DNA from: Callorhinus ursinus
Lineage: Eukaryota; Chordata; Mammalia; Carnivora; Otariidae
Direction: 5' to 3'
Assembly (NCBI RefSeq): GCF_003265705.1
Contig: NW_020312827.1
Location: 19,224,711-19,288,710, forward strand
Length of the DNA stretch: 64,000 nucleotides
A program made the position numbers and the translations under genes. The notes below the pieces were generated by a model. That model searched no databases. It was not told the origin of the DNA and was given only the letters and a program-made list of their open reading frames with translations. This document shows, in pieces, positions 23,290 through 34,100 of this stretch (within the stretch, counting starts at the first letter, position 1; each line of letters opens with the position of its first letter).

Positions 23290-23970
23290 ACACACTCTTC
23301 AAAATGCATCAGTCACCTGATTTCTTCTTATTCTTTCTATTGCTATCACTGAGGTCTAAGCCACCACCTTGTGGATTTTCACAACAGCCTCCAGATTGAT
23401 TTTCCAGTTTTTATTTTTGCTCCCATATAGCCTATACTTCATGCAACATCCAAACATTCTTTAAAAAAAAAAAAAAGTCAGATTATCTCAGTTCTCCAGT
23501 CAAAACCCTCCAATCTCACCAAGAGTAACAGCCAAATTTCTTATTAAAACCTACACTGCCCTATATGATTTGTCCCTCTCTTTACCCCATTTGTTCTGAC
23601 ATTGGGCCCCACTGGTCTCCAAGCTCTTCTGTGAATGCAGCAGGTACATTTCTGCCTCCAAACCTTTTCACCTGCTCTTCTAAAAGCCAGAATGCTCATC
23701 CTCCTCCAGATACCTACAAGGTTCACTCCAACACTTCTTCCAGATGGTTCCTAAAACATCTAAGTGAGGCTACTCTGGACAACTGATATCAAAGTTGAAC
23801 TCCCTTCAGCCTTTCTTTGCAACTATATTCTTTTTTCTAGCATGTATCCCTACATGACACATATTGTTTCCCCCTAGTGTTTCTGTTTATATACACTCTC
23901 TTCCACTGGAATGTAAGCCCCATTAAGGTTGGCATTTTGTTCTTGAATGAATGAAGAAATAACTGAATGT
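23290..23970 (+). mobile_element. L2 LINE 3' part, sense, well preserved
   Basis: The order is diagnostic: GTCTAAGCCACCACCTTGTG, TTTTCACAACAGCCTCCAGA, CAGTCAAAACCCTCCAATCT, TGCCCTATATGATTTGTCCC, TCCTCCAGATACCTACAAGG, GGTTCACTCCAACACTTCTT and TGGAATGTAAGCCCCATTAA near the 3' end. A poly(A) of 14 at 23462-23475 interrupts the internal part. No coding capacity remains. Confidence 0.87.
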
Positions 23971-24949
23971 GACTTTATGCTTTTTTACTCTTTATTGCCA
24001 TGAGATGTTTGAACAACATGTTCCGATATAAAACTATTCCTACTGACCCATTACATTGCAAGACTATTTTTACTGTTTCTCATTTTTGGTTCTTGTATTT
24101 AAAGCTAGGTCTGAAAATAGAAGTCAAATCTAAAATCATCTTCTCAGAATGGGAAGGCGGTTTTACTAATAAGGTTTCTTTAAATACCAATTACAAATTT
24201 TGACTGAATGTGTAAACAAAATGGTGAAATATTATCACAATATTATTGCATTCTTAAGCAGCATTTTAAGCTATTATTTTCAGCCTTAATTAACCCAGCT
24301 TTCCCACTTAAGTTAGCCTATGGAACTATAATAACAAAAATGAGAACTGAACTTAAAACCAGGTAACAATTAGTCGGTAAAACCCCATGGTATTTCTTTA
24401 ATTTATATAGTCCTTTACTTTTGCTTTGAACTATCTTAATATTAGCCCTGAAAATTGCAGGGAAAAAAGGAGGAAAAAGTTAATTGCCTGTAAGCAATTA
24501 ATACAGTTGAAAGATATAAAAATTCTGAAACTACTGACTAAATGCAGCTTACTACATGGCTAAAATTATACAGAGGATAAATAAATACATCAAAGAATTA
24601 TATTGGAAGGTTATTATACTACTCAATCTAAAACTGATAGAATAAACAACCCAAATCTTTGCAGGTTCAGTTATCTCAATAGTAATGTATATGACTGATA
24701 TATACAGAACCTAGCAAACAATAATTAAGTAAAATACATTTTTTCACCCATATTTTCAATGCTATTTCAAAAGAACTCAGAACAAATACTAGTAAGAAAG
24801 ATATTTACAATGCGGTAACAAGGATAACCTTTCAAAAACAAATATACAGTTGGAAACTAAAAATCCCACTTCTAAATAATTCCACATTAAAAATAACCAT
24901 ACCGAAAATTATAGGACATTAAATAGTAAACCACAAAGATGTGTAAAAC
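23971..24949. other. Unassigned AT-rich DNA
   Basis: No gene or repeat recognised. Confidence 0.5.
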
Positions 24950-26080
24950 GTATCAAAACGAGTGGAAGGTAGTACAGCTCCCAGTCATGAAGGAGTAACT
25001 AGAGGGTAACTTCCCTTCCCGTTGCAAACAATTAAAAAAGTGAACAAAGTATAAGAAAAAATTGCTTCCAGACCTTGGGACAAGAGGCAGAACAGGACTG
25101 GTATCCTTACGAGAATAGAAACAAAGCAGCCTCTACATTGCTCTGGCTTTCTGCCTGGACGCAATTTCTGGACAGAGGCCCAGGAATGAGGAAGGCGAAC
25201 AGAGAATAATGGGATTGCTGATTTTAAGAAGCGTATTTCTCAGAGTTTGGGGAAGCTGAGGAAGAGGGAATCTGCAGGGCAGAGACTGAACTCCTGACAT
25301 TTTTATTAGATTCTCTTGAATCTCTGACATCATCCTAATCTGTGAATGTAAAGTTGAAACTCTATGAAGCTAGGCAAATAACAAAGGCAGGGAGTTACAA
25401 GTGAACAAACTCCAAAACCTCTCAAACAGACTAAGAGACATTCAAATTCCAAGCAGCCAGACTGTAAAAATCTCATTCAACATTCAGGGCAATCAGTAGA
25501 AACTGCTTAAGAGTCACACTTAAGAAGGAGTAAGCCCAGACTAGCACTTTGGTCTCACCCTAAAAGAATTTAAAATCAAACCTTGAAAGAATCGAGTCAG
25601 CCGAAACAAACTTCAACACTCTTTAAAGAAAGATAACAAATTTCATACACTCTCACATGCATCATTCATTATGTTATAAATTCACTAAAAAATTACTAGG
25701 CATATGAAGCATCAGCAAACATGACCCAAACCCAGTAAAAAATTAACAATAGAAACACACCAAGAAACAATAAAGATGATGGATTGAGCAGAAAAGGACC
25801 TTTAAAAAAGTTATGAACTGAAGTTATAAAAATGTTTAAGATTTAAAGAAATCATAATGAAGACAAGCCAAAGACATATTAAACAGAAACAAATTTAGAA
25901 GGTTTATCAAGAAAAAAAAGATAAAAACAAAACACCTAAGGAAAGAAAAATGCACAGATACAGATCAGTAGAGATTATTTTTAAATTAATTTCATAATAC
26001 AGGTGAAAATATAATTGAAATGAAAATTTATCTAAAAAATATTATGTAACAAAAATTGAATCAAAAAGAAATAGGAAACC
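24950..26080 (+). mobile_element. Probable old L1/HAL1 5' region and ORF1-like segment, sense
   Basis: A-rich, T-poor sense-strand bias and wording such as GAAGCATCAGCAAACATGAC, ATGGATTGAGCAGAAAAGGA, CCTTTAAAAAAGTTATGAAC and GTTTAAGATTTAAAGAAATC resemble the ORF1-proximal part of HAL1/L1M elements. Boundaries are unclear and the frame is decayed. Confidence 0.45.
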
Positions 26081-26384
26081 TAAACAAACCAAAGACAAAG
26101 AAACTGAACTGTTAAAAAAACAAAAGAAACCAAACTGTTAATCAGCAATTCTTAACTACCTCCACTACCCCTAATGGAAACAAAACACAAAAACTAAACA
26201 AAAACAAAAGCAAAAAAACCCATAAACTACCAATTGTTCCCTCAAACAAATTTTACAAAGCCCACAAAAAAACAGATAAACGCATATATTCAAATTATTT
26301 CATAAGATACCAAAGAAAGCTTCCCAATTCATTATATGAAGATGATAAATAATGAAACAAAAATATAGACCCTTCTTATTTCTA
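26081..26384. other. A-rich, unassigned
   Basis: CAAAACACAAAAACTAAACA-type A/C-rich sequence, possibly a continuation of the preceding L1-like element. Confidence 0.35.
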
Positions 26385-26740
26385 TTAATGTATCAACTCT
26401 GTCATTAAATACCTATATAATCTTGGGTAAGTTACTTGATCTCTGTGTCTATTTTCCCATCAATAACAATGCTTCTATAAGACCTACTGAGGATAGGGGC
26501 ACCTGGGTGGCTCAGTCATTAAGCATCTGCCTTCGTTTCAGGTCATGATCCCAGCGTCCTGGAATCGAGTCCCGCATCAGGCTCCCTGCTCCACGGGAAG
26601 CCTGCTTCTCCCTCTCCCACTCCTCCTGCTTATGTTCCCTCTCCCACTATGTCTTTCTCTGTCAAATAAATAAATAAAATCTTAAAAAAAAAAACAACCT
26701 ACTGAGGATAGACCAATCCTAACCTAAAAGCTCATCTCCT
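26385..26740 (+). mobile_element. MIR relic split by a SINEC
   Basis: ATCTTGGGTAAGTTACTTGA, CTCTGTGTCTATTTTCCCAT and ACAATGCTTCTATAAGACC are MIR core sequence; the relic resumes after the SINEC at 26697. The older MIR was the target of the younger insertion. Confidence 0.7.
26496..26696 (+). mobile_element. SINEC, sense, 14-bp TSD
   Basis: Head GGGGCACCTGGGTGGCTCAG, GTCCCGCATCAGGCTCCCTG, CCCACTCCTCCTGCTTATG body and a tail with an A-run. ACCTACTGAGGATA occurs at 26482-26495 and 26697-26710. Confidence 0.98.
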
Positions 26741-27107
26741 ATCCACTTCCACCAGCAGAAATGATCAGGTCTAACTTAGCACAGTGAAAAGAACCAGCCC
26801 CTGAGCTTCAAAGACCTTCCTTTCTAACATGGCCACATCCTTGATTAAAGAACTTCCACTATTTCAGTTATATCCAAGTTTCTTAGTTGCGTTCCTAAAG
26901 ATACTGACTGCGGTCCCTCTCTACTAGAATCCTTACCATGGCAAGTGCAGTCCGGCTTTGCCAAGTGTAAGCATATCTCTCCAAATATACTCAGAGCTGG
27001 AATTCCATTTTTTTTCTGCTACCTGTCTGCTTATTACTATGTTAGTTTCCCACCCCCCCCAACCAAGAAACACTATTTTTTCTATTTGAGTGTTTTTTGT
27101 TGGTTTT
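26741..27107. other. Unassigned DNA with homopolymer runs
   Basis: Includes a C-run at 27052-27060. No gene or repeat recognised. Confidence 0.45.
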
Positions 27108-27913
27108 TTTTTTTTGCATGACAAAGTCTTTACTTTCAAATGATTATCAGTACACCAAGTAAGAACACGTATACAAGTTCTTGAATTCTATCATCTAATA
27201 ATTTTGATTAAGAGAAACTAAGAGCAGCCTGAACAATATATACTAGTATTGACTGTTCCACCCTTAGCCGAAAGGATGACTTAAGGCCGGCTGCTGCTTC
27301 ACACAAGTTACAATAACTATTTACTACTTTTTCATAGAAAAAGCCCCTGACCTTCAAGAAAACTTTAGGGAAAAAAAAAAAGTTAATCCCTTTAACAGAA
27401 TTTTTTTTTTTTTTACTACATCTAAGAAAGAAAAAGTACTGATACATATGTTGCTTGAGCTAAAAGGCACAGGAAAACAGACACCGTATACATATTAAAT
27501 TTCTAAGAAATATGAGGTAAAAGGAGAAAATCTTTGGATAAGCTCTATGTTTGTACAAAGAAGCTAGATTCGCTACTCTCCAAGAAGTGAAGGGACCTAC
27601 TACATAATATACAGAAATAATTTAATGCCTTTTCACAGGACATAACTACTCAAGCTTTGCTGAAGCTTCGTATTCCATGAAGGCATCTAACATGCCAATC
27701 TGCACGCAGAGCTTCTCCTTCCTCCCCTATCCATTTATGCAGTAGTTATCATGGATTTCTGGCCAGATGTCACAGACAAAGGCCAGCAGGTTATCCAGGA
27801 CTTCATCCTTGTTCTGCTGGAAGTAGGCCTGGAGAATAGTCATCTTCTCCTGGGTCTCCTTCTCCACCTCGGTGCTGCAGCTGCCATGGGATCCGAGAGC
27901 CGCAGCTTCCTTT
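27108..27913 (-). pseudogene. ATP6V1G1: Processed pseudogene of ATP6V1G1 (V-ATPase subunit G1), 5'-truncated
   Basis: On the minus strand, 27912 down to 27727 reads 61 uninterrupted codons and a TAG stop that match the C-terminal half of vacuolar H+-ATPase subunit G1: KEAAALGS, STEVEKETQEKM, then DEVLDNLLAFVCDI and an ending YCING where the family has YRING. Subunit G is part of the peripheral stalk of the V1 sector and is normally about 118 residues; the N-terminal half is absent. Downstream of the stop about 600 bases of 3' UTR continue to an AGTAAA hexamer (about 27131-27136) and a poly(A) (T-run at 27108-27117 on the plus strand). No introns, a poly(A) and 5' truncation show an L1-mediated retrocopy. 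Two Arg codons have become Trp and Cys, as expected from CpG decay. CAAAAAA on both sides may be a short TSD. No promoter is evident; expression is not expected. Confidence 0.93.
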
Positions 27914-29799
27914 TTTGACAGTAGTCTAGTGTGAGTTTATTCCCCTTGCATAATACCTTTGTTCAATATGCTCATTGTGACCCATAAAGAAGATATTAAT
28001 TGAATTTATTATTCAATTCCATTAGCTATTATTAGTTTTATCTTACTGAGATAGACACCTATTCTCCGTATTTTGCTACACCAAAATAATGATTTTTAAT
28101 TCTTCTTTAAAATAATCATCCTTCTTGCCTTTTACATCCTTTCATTTGATCTCTTCTTTGTATTTACTCTTATGTGTTATATAAAACTATTTTAATTTTG
28201 GATTTAAAATTTCAGGATGCTATATGCTGGTATGTAGCTTAAGACAGAATTGGACACACAGGGCTGAATATTACCCAAATTGAGCAAGAAGAAATTTCCC
28301 TATGTTATTACTTTGTCCTTCACTGACAGTACAGGGCCTGAGATATATGTTTGCACTGTTTCTGTCTGCCTTGGATTGCTATAATGAGTTGAGCTGTCAG
28401 TGGCGAGTACGTACCAAAAGGACTATGAATACGTAGAATGCAGCAAGACGAGATGAACCTGAGTATATAATGTTGACTCCAAGGACACGGTATTCCTGGG
28501 TTACACCAGATTACTAATATCATTAACCAATATTCATTTTTCAAAGGTTTTCTTTTACTCATTTTCATGAACCCTTCCTAATGTAAGTACATAAAAGATG
28601 TTGATCTTGCTTGTTTCTGACTTCAATCAAAATTATAAAATAGGGCAAAGGGAAACATGTATGGAACACCTATTAGTTATTCTCTGCATCTTTTTCCATT
28701 GTCTTAGCTTTCCTTTTAGAGCTTTGCCCTCCACATCCTTCCCCTAGTTTTCAGCTGATGTTCCCTTCAGCATCCACAGAAGTAGCTCATTCTAATGGAA
28801 TCATCATTTTACTAGGGCCCCCACATCAAAATTTCTTTGTGCTGCATTCGTTTTGAAGCTTAAATGGTAAAGGACTACTAATACAAAGTTTTAGAGCCTA
28901 ACAATTTACAGAGAATTGTCACAGATGGTATTTTAACAGATTCTACTGTGTCCATCTGATAAACTCACAAGATATTAAGGCTGATCATGAGAGGAAACAT
29001 TTTATATTTTTAACTGGAGTTTTGTTTAAGTAAAGTGGCCACATGTTGAAAGAAACATTTTGGGGAATGGTTATACATGCATTGGCAAGGTACTTTTATT
29101 AGGGCTACTTACATCTGAATTGTTGTTGTCAGGACAGTGGAGAATTTTTCATTCCCCAAATTCCCCACTATTCCCTATTTCTTCTCTCTGAAAAGAAGAG
29201 CTAAACTTTCCTGAGAACCAATGTTTCTTAGACCTTAGGAATTATTCTTTTCAGATTTCACATGCCAACTCTATGTGATTGATGAGCTTTAAAAGTATAC
29301 AAAGAATATATGTCTACACTGATTTCACTAAATACTCTGTAGGGTTTTAATATTTCTGATTCCCTAACCATTTAAAGACATTCAAAGAATCCCCTGTGAT
29401 AACTGAAAGATGCAACCATTAAGGATTTTATTCCTATTTTCCAATGTCAAGTGAAAATGAGTAATCTTTAAAATCCATGTAGCTGACAATATTTTTCACT
29501 GCTAACAAATCATTGTTTCCTGGCTTACAATTCTAAGAAATGTTAAGCCTTTGGCATTTTTGTCATTCTAAGTTAAACTACTTGTAACAATCTAAGTCTA
29601 AAATTTAAGAAGAAGTTATTAAACCATGTCCCTCAACATTGATACCCTTTGTAGACTTTACTACCCTTTGGAGAACATTTTCCAATTTGATTTTAATCCA
29701 AATAACCATTTTGCCCAGCTTGTGAAGGGCTAACAAGTGTTTAAAACCTGGAAGAAAAAAAATAATAATAAGTCGTAGTTCCTACTTCAAAGAAGCTAT
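27914..29799. other. Unassigned AT-rich DNA
   Basis: No gene or repeat family recognised over this 1.9 kb; short MIR-like words near 29640-29720 are too weak to call. Confidence 0.5.
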
Positions 29800-30140
29800 C
29801 TATGGTCCAAGATGGCTCAGTCACATGGCCGGTTGTAGACAATGGCTGTTAGCTGGGAGTTCAACTAGGAATATAGACTGGAGACCCTGCACATGGCCTC
29901 TCCATGTCGCTTGGGCTGCTCACAAGCAGGGAGGCTGATTTCACAAGAAGATCACTCCAAGAAGAAAAATTCAAAAGAATCCAATTGAAAACCTCAAGGT
30001 TTCTTCTGACTCGGCCTTGGAAATCCAAAAACATCACAACGATCTATTTTCTTCTTCAGAATTCAAGGGGCAACCCAGATTCAAAAAGAAGAAAGCACAC
30101 CAGGGCAGGAATACTGCAAAGAATGATGGTCATCTTTGGA
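29800..30140 (+). mobile_element. Ancient interspersed repeat, family unassigned
   Basis: TCCAAGATGGCTCAGTCACA, GCTGTTAGCTGGGAGTTCAA, CTGGAGACCCTGCACATGGC and CTCTCCATGTCGCTTGGGCT, then TTCTGACTCGGCCTTGGAAA and CAACCCAGATTCAAAAAG, follow the order of a mammalian-wide repeat I know by sight (CACATGGC and CCTCTCCATGTGG modules) but cannot name securely. Confidence 0.5.
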
Positions 30141-32150
30141 AACCAGCTACTATATGTGGTATTCTACCTATGCATTAAAAATGCTAGAAGATTCTGGGGG
30201 AAATTCATAGATAGTAAGTACTCGTGAAAGCAGCAGTAAGTGTTGGTCTGTTGGCTTGTTCACCATATAGGTGCCTGAGTGTAGTAACAAAGCATGACAC
30301 TAGTTGAAATAACATAGGTGTCTTGTGATAGGGAGTTTAGGAGGCTAGAGAGTATAGAACTGAAAGAGTTCAGTAGTGTACAGGCCTCTTGAGCTCTCAA
30401 TTTTCTACTGAGGTATCATAAAGTAAGGCTGATGCCATGTATAAAGATGAATCAAAATAAAAAGGATATTCCATATGAATACATGTAAACTGAAGGAAAT
30501 AACTTCAGAAAATAAATTCTAGAATATTAGTAAGATTAAGGATAGACATTATATATTATGACTTTTTGGCTCAAAGATATCAATACCTAAATATCAATTT
30601 AGAATTTGATTTGAAAATGTATGTGAAACTGGCACACATGGCTGTTTAAATGTCAATCTTTTTTTAAATTTTTCCAATGCATTAGACTGATTATCAGGTT
30701 AATGTGTGATCTAATCGATCTTCCAAACAAAATATAATTTACATTACAACCTAAGATAAAGAGATCCATAATCATATTTGTGAATGGATGTATATGCCCT
30801 AACCCACATACAACTCTCAACTCATAGTTTATATTTTATGTAAAGGATATTTTTTCCTTCTTAATTACTGTCACCTAAATCTCATCTCAGTTATTACAAG
30901 GTAATTATATATTCAGATCTAGAATTCCCCAATTCTAATATTAAAATATATTGCTGTGTTGAAGTCAGAAAATAGTTGTAAAAGTGAAGTAAAGGAACCT
31001 CTGCAGAAGCTATATTTTAACTACTGCAGATAAATACTTCAGTGACTTTTGACATTCTTTATTACTCATTGGATTTCTGGCTTTAGTCTTGTCTAGTAAT
31101 AGATTTATTTGGTTTTGTCCAATAGCAGTATTAGTAAATATTGCTCTCTTCCAAAATAAGTCGCCTGAATTATGGTACCTCTGAAATCTTCAGTAATGCC
31201 TTTCTTTTCTTTCAACATTCCTAGCAGTCACGTCTGTCGTGGAAAATTATGCTGATTATATTCCATTGCACCTGTTTTGACATGTTTCTGAGAGATGATT
31301 TTACCAAGGTTGTGTGCCAGTGGAGGGAATAACTTCTGGTGGAATTTCTGTTTAAATGTTACAGTCCCCATCTGGAAATTTAGGTAACTCATAACACATA
31401 TGAAATTGAATCTGTTAATTTAAATTAACTTTAGAGAAAAATGTTCCCCTGTCATCTAGGCTCCAATTTTCCCAGAATTATCTGTGAACCAAGAAGATGG
31501 CAATTTGAGTTACTTTGTATCTTTAACCACTGAAATTGAAACTGAATTAGCTTACAGATAACAGCTCACCATTGCTAAACTGATGATTTCAAAGTTGAAC
31601 ATGAACCTAACAGCAGAGAATTATTTCTTAAATTGCTCTAAAATAAACCAGACAGCAGGAACACATTTGGGCTAAATTTACTCTCATTACCTTAAAAGAA
31701 GAAAGAAAAACTGAGGCTCATTTTACATACTGTTATTGACTTTTCTAAGCTAATGTTTTCTTTTTATATCCCGCCAGCAAGACTTGCCAAAGGATTTGTT
31801 GTGTGCTTCAGTAGGGGAATGCAAACTGCTCTGTTTACCTGTCTCCTGAACTATCCTCAGGAGAAGGTAGGGAGTTGGGAGGTGTGTATGGAGAGAATTC
31901 TCAGAGGGAAGTATACTTGTCCAAAAACTCATAGGAAAAAAAGCAATAAGGAATTCTTCCTTTTTCCTCCTCAAACACTAAATATTCATTGATAAACCAG
32001 TACATCAAACATGTTAAGGTCAAGTAAGGAGTTGATACTAGTAACTTGGAAGGTACACATTAATCAACATAGTAGGACAAGAATAGATTTCAGTCTACTT
32101 AAACAGTAATAAAAAGAACAATATGCCAGTGATTGGAACAAGGCAATAAT
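30141..32150. other. Unassigned AT-rich DNA
   Basis: No gene or repeat recognised. 31753-31990 is open on both strands but matches nothing I know. Confidence 0.5.
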
Positions 32151-32165
32151 TAAAATTCAGAGTCA

Positions 32166-32374
32166 GGGGTGCCAGGGTGGCTCAGTCATTAAGCATCTGC
32201 CTTTGGTTCAGGTCATGATCCCAGGGTCCTGGGATCGAGCGCCGCATCAGACTCCCTGCTCGGCGGGAAGCCTGCTTCTCCCTCTCCCACTCCTCCTGCT
32301 TGTGTTCCCTCTCTTGCTCTCTCTCTCTCTCTGTGTCGAATAAATTAATAAAATCTTAAAAAAATAAAATAAAA
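32166..32374 (+). mobile_element. SINEC, sense, 13-bp TSD
   Basis: Head GGGGTGCCAGGGTGGCTCAG, GGGATCGAGCGCCGCATCAG and a CT dinucleotide-rich end before the tail. TAAAATTCAGAGT occurs at 32151-32163 and 32375-32387. The tail is extended as repeated AAAAT units. Confidence 0.97.
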
Positions 32375-32628
32375 TAAAATTCAGAGTTAGAAAGATAAAC
32401 CAGAAAAAGCATCATGAGGTGAAACAGTGAAATATGGAAAACAAGTCTGTAATAATAACAAAAAGAAAATCACCCCTGTTGTCCCCATATTCCATAGATC
32501 CAACCAATATTTCTGGCACATAGCAAAAATTTAATGAATATATGTTGTTTTGAATTAAACCTTGATGAACTAAAGACTGAAAAGCTTGTTGTCCCACAGC
32601 AGACTCATTACTGAGGCAAGAATCAAAA

Positions 32629-32830
32629 GGGGCACGTAGGTGGCTCAGTCGTTAAGCATCTGCCTTCAGCTCAGGTCATGGTCCCAGGGTCCTGGGATCG
32701 AGCCCTGCATCAGGCTCCCTGCTCCATGGGAAACCCGCTTCTCCCTCTCCCACTCCCCCTGCTTGTGTTCCCTCTCTCGCTGTGTCTCTCTCTGTCAAAT
32801 AAATCAATACAACCTTTAATTAAAAAAAAA
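32629..32830 (+). mobile_element. SINEC, sense, 10-bp TSD
   Basis: Head GGGGCACGTAGGTGGCTCAG, GTCCTGGGATCGAGCCCTGC, the CTCTCGCTGTGTCTCTCTCT end and an A-rich tail. AAGAATCAAA lies at 32618-32627 and 32831-32840. Confidence 0.97.
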
Positions 32831-33184
32831 AAGAATCAAATATAAATTTGGGTTCCACTTAGGATTTGGGAAGAGTGAAAGACAGATTTTGACACAGCTA
32901 TTAACTTCAGATGCATCTGTACAATTTAATGAATGAGAGCCACTGGGTCTCACAGGAGACCCAATCTTACCTCAAATGAGACAGTCATATGAGACATCTC
33001 ATAGGAGAGATGCCATTGGGTCCTTAGAGGCAGAGGACTTTCTACAAGTTCTGTGTCTGGCTTCCTCAAAGATAATCTTTGTGTCCACACACATTTGAAC
33101 AGCCATCTGTGCATCCCCCCATTACTGCCAGGTAGCAAAATTCACCAAGAGACAGAGACACTGTTCCCAGGTCTCTAATCTTGG

Positions 33185-33265
33185 CTAGATTTTCCCTCTG
33201 AATACATTTGTCCTTTCTCCTTCACTAGATTTTCTCTTTGAATACATTTGTCTTTTCCTCCTTCA
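33185..33265. repeat. 40-bp tandem duplication
   Basis: Two adjacent copies, 33185-33224 and 33225-33265, each starting CTAGATTTTC and containing GAATACATTTGTC. They differ at three positions plus one inserted base. The surrounding 32841-33950 is otherwise unassigned. Confidence 0.95.
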
Positions 33266-33954
33266 CTAACAGATGAAAAAAGACAGATAAAACACAGATG
33301 ATAGAGTCTTAAGAATACTTCCTAAGTCTTACACAGATCCTAGAGGACTTCCCTGAGACAGCTTTAGGGCCATACTTAGTACTTTATCCTATGCCAAAAA
33401 ATAAGACATCCATTTTCTCAATACATTAGCAAGAAAAATAGTTTATTGAGAGTGTCATAGACAGACAGGGGAGAGAAGTCAAACCATAGCACACAAAGTT
33501 GAAACAAATCTCTACTTAGACATCACTGCTGTTCTTCCAAAGGCCCTCTCTGGCTGCCGGTCGTCCTCTAATGTTCTAAACAATTCAGCCTGACCTCCTG
33601 TGTACCCCCATTGTGTAAAGAAAGCCAAGAAAGTAGCCACCCTACACTTTACCTTACAAATTAGCTCACTGACTCTTTTGTATCATTTAAGAAATTTCTT
33701 ACCGGTTTACATCTCAACCAAAGTAGCTAAAGTCCTCATCTAAAACAAGTTTCTTTGTAAGGGGAATCTTGTTGCTTAGAAAATAGGATTTTCTCTCTAC
33801 CATTCCTAATGGTAGAAAAACTTAATGTTTCCGTATAGCCATTCTTAGCCATTGCTGCTATAGAAGCTATGAAAACTAGGCAGAGAGTTAAAATGGGATC
33901 AGGGAGAGACAAGGTTAAGTGTAAAGAGGGAGGTTCATAGACAGAATGGTGTGC
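33266..33954. other. Unassigned DNA
   Basis: No gene or repeat recognised. Confidence 0.45.
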
Positions 33955-34100
33955 AAGGTCACAGATATATTATTAATGTCTCTGAAATTCAGTTTCCTCA
34001 AAGGCAAAATTAAAATAATAATTGTAATGATCCGTATGGATTATTTTGATATTTTTTAAGAATAACTGAATTGACAAATGTAAAACAGTTTGCACAATTC
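33955..34100 (+). mobile_element. MIR relic, sense
   Basis: AATGTCTCTGAAATTCAGTT, TCCTCAAAGGCAAAATTAAA, ATAATTGTAATGATCCGTAT follow the MIR core (CTCTGTGCCTCAGTTTCCTC and downstream). Confidence 0.6.

Noticed and set aside
27208..27447. Minus-strand frame of 79 codons
   Set aside because: It is in the 3' UTR and tail of the ATP6V1G1 retrocopy, not in its coding part.
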